From Anaerolineae bacterium (GTDB lineage Bacteria > Chloroflexota > Anaerolineae > Anaerolineales > E44-bin32): DNA of 15,987 bases. Below are positions 14,648-15,987 of the stretch, piece after piece. The position numbers were made by a program, and so were the translations under genes. Location: assembly GCA_030598885.1 (NCBI GenBank), contig JAUVOZ010000028.1, positions 1 to 15,987 on the forward strand. The letters run 5' to 3'. Below the pieces are notes generated by a model. The model saw only the letters and a list, made by a program, of their open reading frames with translations, did not search any database and was not told the origin of the DNA. Each line of letters opens with the position of its first letter. Within the stretch, counting starts at the first letter, position 1.

Positions 14648-15499
14648 ATGATTCGTGAGCGTGTTGCCGATAATGTCTATATATTTACCAGCGAGCTGTA
14701 CGCACGAGTTAACGCCGGTGCAGTTGTCGGTTCCGAGTGGTCAGTGATGATTGATACTCTAGCGTATCCTGAGGAGTCAAAAGAAATCCGCGACTTCTTG
14801 AAGGAGCGCTTAGAAAGCCCGGTTCGCTACGTCATCAACACTCATTATCACGCTGATCATAGTTTGGGAACATGCTGGTTTTCTGATGCGATCGTCCTTG
14901 GCCATGCTTTATGCCGCCAACTTCTCGATACGCGGGGCCGAACCGCATTGAAAGATACTCAGCGGCATAATCGAGACTTGCTGGATGTACACATTGTCCT
15001 TCCGGATGTTATCTTCGATAAAGGTGGATTGAGCGTCAGGATCGATAAGCGGACTCTTCAGCTTTTACACCTTCCCGGTCATAGTGCAGATGGAATAGGT
15101 GTATTGATAGTCGAAGACCGGGTCCTATTTTCAGGGGATATTATGATGCCGTTACCTTATTTGGTTGATGGTGACTACGATGTTATGGTTGCTAGCTTGA
15201 AGCGGATTCCACAAATATATCTTGAGAATCTTGTACAAGGTCATGGTGAGGTTATCTTACGTGGCGAGGTGCAATCCGTGGTGCAAGACAATCTAGATTA
15301 CCTGGCAAACATCCAACGGTACGTGAAGAAGGCTTCCCGTCGACGCGATCCGGAGGGCTACCTCGCCACTATCAATGTGGAATCGTGTGGTAAGAGTCGT
15401 ATACTCCTTAATGGGTTGGCCGAGGAGCTTCACACTCGCAACTTGTTCGCGCTTTACCATAGTATGTACGGTGAATCCTTACCTAACACTAATCAATAG
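14648..15499 (+). CDS. Metallo-beta-lactamase-fold hydrolase
   Basis: A 283-residue cytoplasmic metallo-hydrolase. The full metal-binding set is present: H66, H68, D70 and H71 in THYHADHSLG, H145 in LPGHS, D164 in FSGD, and H199 in QGHGE. The length and motif spacing match the glyoxalase-II-like MBL group. The C-terminal part (from about 205) is helical and may form a substrate-specific cap. The substrate is not predictable from sequence. The start chosen is the ATG with GGAGGG at 14639-14644. It follows the ProRS paralogue by 66 bases and has its own promoter, so it can be expressed alone. Confidence 0.87.
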   Translation: MIRERVADNVYIFTSELYARVNAGAVVGSEWSVMIDTLAYPEESKEIRDFLKERLESPVRYVINTHYHADHSLGTCWFSDAIVLGHALCRQLLDTRGRTALKDTQRHNRDLLDVHIVLPDVIFDKGGLSVRIDKRTLQLLHLPGHSADGIGVLIVEDRVLFSGDIMMPLPYLVDGDYDVMVASLKRIPQIYLENLVQGHGEVILRGEVQSVVQDNLDYLANIQRYVKKASRRRDPEGYLATINVESCGKSRILLNGLAEELHTRNLFALYHSMYGESLPNTNQ

Positions 15500-15667
15500 G
15501 CGATGAGTATTGCTCCTTAAAAAAATAATTAGGTTGGAAGAGGTCTGGAGGAGATTCGAGTCGAGATTGTTGGTGATAGTCAGCGCGTGCTAAGCCAACT
15601 TGGAGGGACCTAGAAGGCGAATAATCCCTGCATGCTTTCACTGCGAGACGGGGCTGTAATATATGAG
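15500..15667 (+). other. Intergenic stretch without a recognisable gene
   Basis: A run of about 24 sense codons is open from 15533 and ends in TAG at 15611-15613 (it includes the peptide EEIRVEIVGDSQRVLSQLGG). It has no start codon with a ribosome site. After the stop the same frame can be read to the GTGCG at 15668. It may be a gene remnant or chance. No terminator or promoter stands out. Confidence 0.4.
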
Positions 15668-15987
15668 GTGCGCTTGGCAAATAAGAGGTGAAAACGCACA
15701 GTTGAGATTATGAGGCATTGACCCATAACATCGCTTGTGGCATAATCAATCAAATTCGGTTTCCTTATCGGTGATAATGGAGACGAGTACACTCGAACGA
15801 GACTGACAGCGAACCCGGGAGGGTGTGAGCCGGGGCAGGTTGTTGGGTGGAAAATCCCTCCGGAGCCGTGACCTGAAAGCGAGGCAACCCGCAAGTAAGG
15901 AAGCCGGCCTCGCCCACCGTTATCCGGGGCGCGGGTATAAACCTGGAAGTCGGTCGTACCCGAATGAGAGCCTGTCATTGGCAGGTA
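15668..15987 (+). mobile_element. Probable group II intron, 5' part (domain I), cut by the window end
   Basis: The stretch starts with GTGCG, the conserved 5' end of group II introns. About 320 bases of GC-rich non-coding sequence follow, with many local hairpins. Examples are CCCGG/CCGGG (about 15814-15833), CAGGT/ACCTG (15836-15873), GCGAGGC/GCCTCGC (about 15879-15914), CGGGT/ACCCG (about 15932-15962), and CCTGTC/GGCAGG near 15970-15984. Domains V and VI and a maturase gene would lie beyond the window, so the class is unknown. The main alternative is a T-box leader: AGTA, an AGCGA segment, GGTGTGAGCC, CTCCGGAGC and CCGTTATC resemble T-box landmarks. The local hairpin layout, GTGCG start and lack of an antiterminator sequence favour the intron. 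Confidence 0.5.

Noticed and set aside
15533..15613. Short open frame containing EEIRVEIVGDSQRVLSQLGG
   Set aside because: It has no start codon with a ribosome site and no family could be recognised; kept only as a possible remnant.

Overview
The window looks like a piece of a Chloroflexota genome, most likely an Anaerolineae-type bacterium. This is inferred from the protein styles seen: a MalT-like ATPase fused to a BTAD activator domain, exported TolB/PD40 and M23 proteins with Thr-Pro linkers, and a TtuA/TtuB-type thiolation pair. No rRNA or other taxonomic marker is present, so the assignment is a judgement. No tRNA, rRNA or CRISPR array was seen.

Left part (about 1-5004): all genes are on the minus strand. 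An M20 metallopeptidase and a DUF1385 membrane protein come first. Then a recognisable sigma-70-type promoter (2604-2632) drives a tight four-gene tRNA-modification operon: a ThiS/MoaD-like sulfur carrier, a TtuA-like tRNA 2-thiolation enzyme, QueF (preQ0 to preQ1 reductase) and a YhhQ-type queuosine-precursor transporter. The genes overlap or abut. The operon joins sulfur transfer to tRNA with import and reduction of a 7-deazaguanine precursor. Beyond it lies a very strong hairpin (84-128).

Middle part (5223-9915, plus strand): a leaderless-looking promoter precedes a 94-residue unknown protein, whose stop overlaps the start of a 1050-residue ATPase/TPR/BTAD transcriptional activator. The following 386-base gap is dense with signals: an 11-bp tandem direct repeat of the kind BTAD/SARP activators bind, a 14-codon ORF with a perfect Shine-Dalgarno sequence, segments able to form mutually exclusive pairings, and an intrinsic terminator. 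It leads into a two-gene unit: a small helical protein resembling the NHLP/Os1348 RiPP-precursor clan, overlapping a protein that looks like an ImmA/IrrE metallopeptidase without its zinc site. A terminator closes this unit. This is the best candidate for an undescribed, activator- and attenuator-controlled system.

Right part (10035-15499, plus strand): a membrane-anchored TolB-like beta-propeller protein overlaps an M23 lipoprotein peptidase gene. Next comes a prolyl-tRNA-synthetase paralogue that keeps the YbaK-like editing and anticodon-binding domains but has lost recognisable class II catalytic motifs 2 and 3. A metallo-beta-lactamase-fold hydrolase with its own promoter follows. The window ends (15668-15987) in a structured, non-coding RNA starting with GTGCG, read here as the 5' part of a group II intron cut off by the window edge; a T-box leader is the main alternative.
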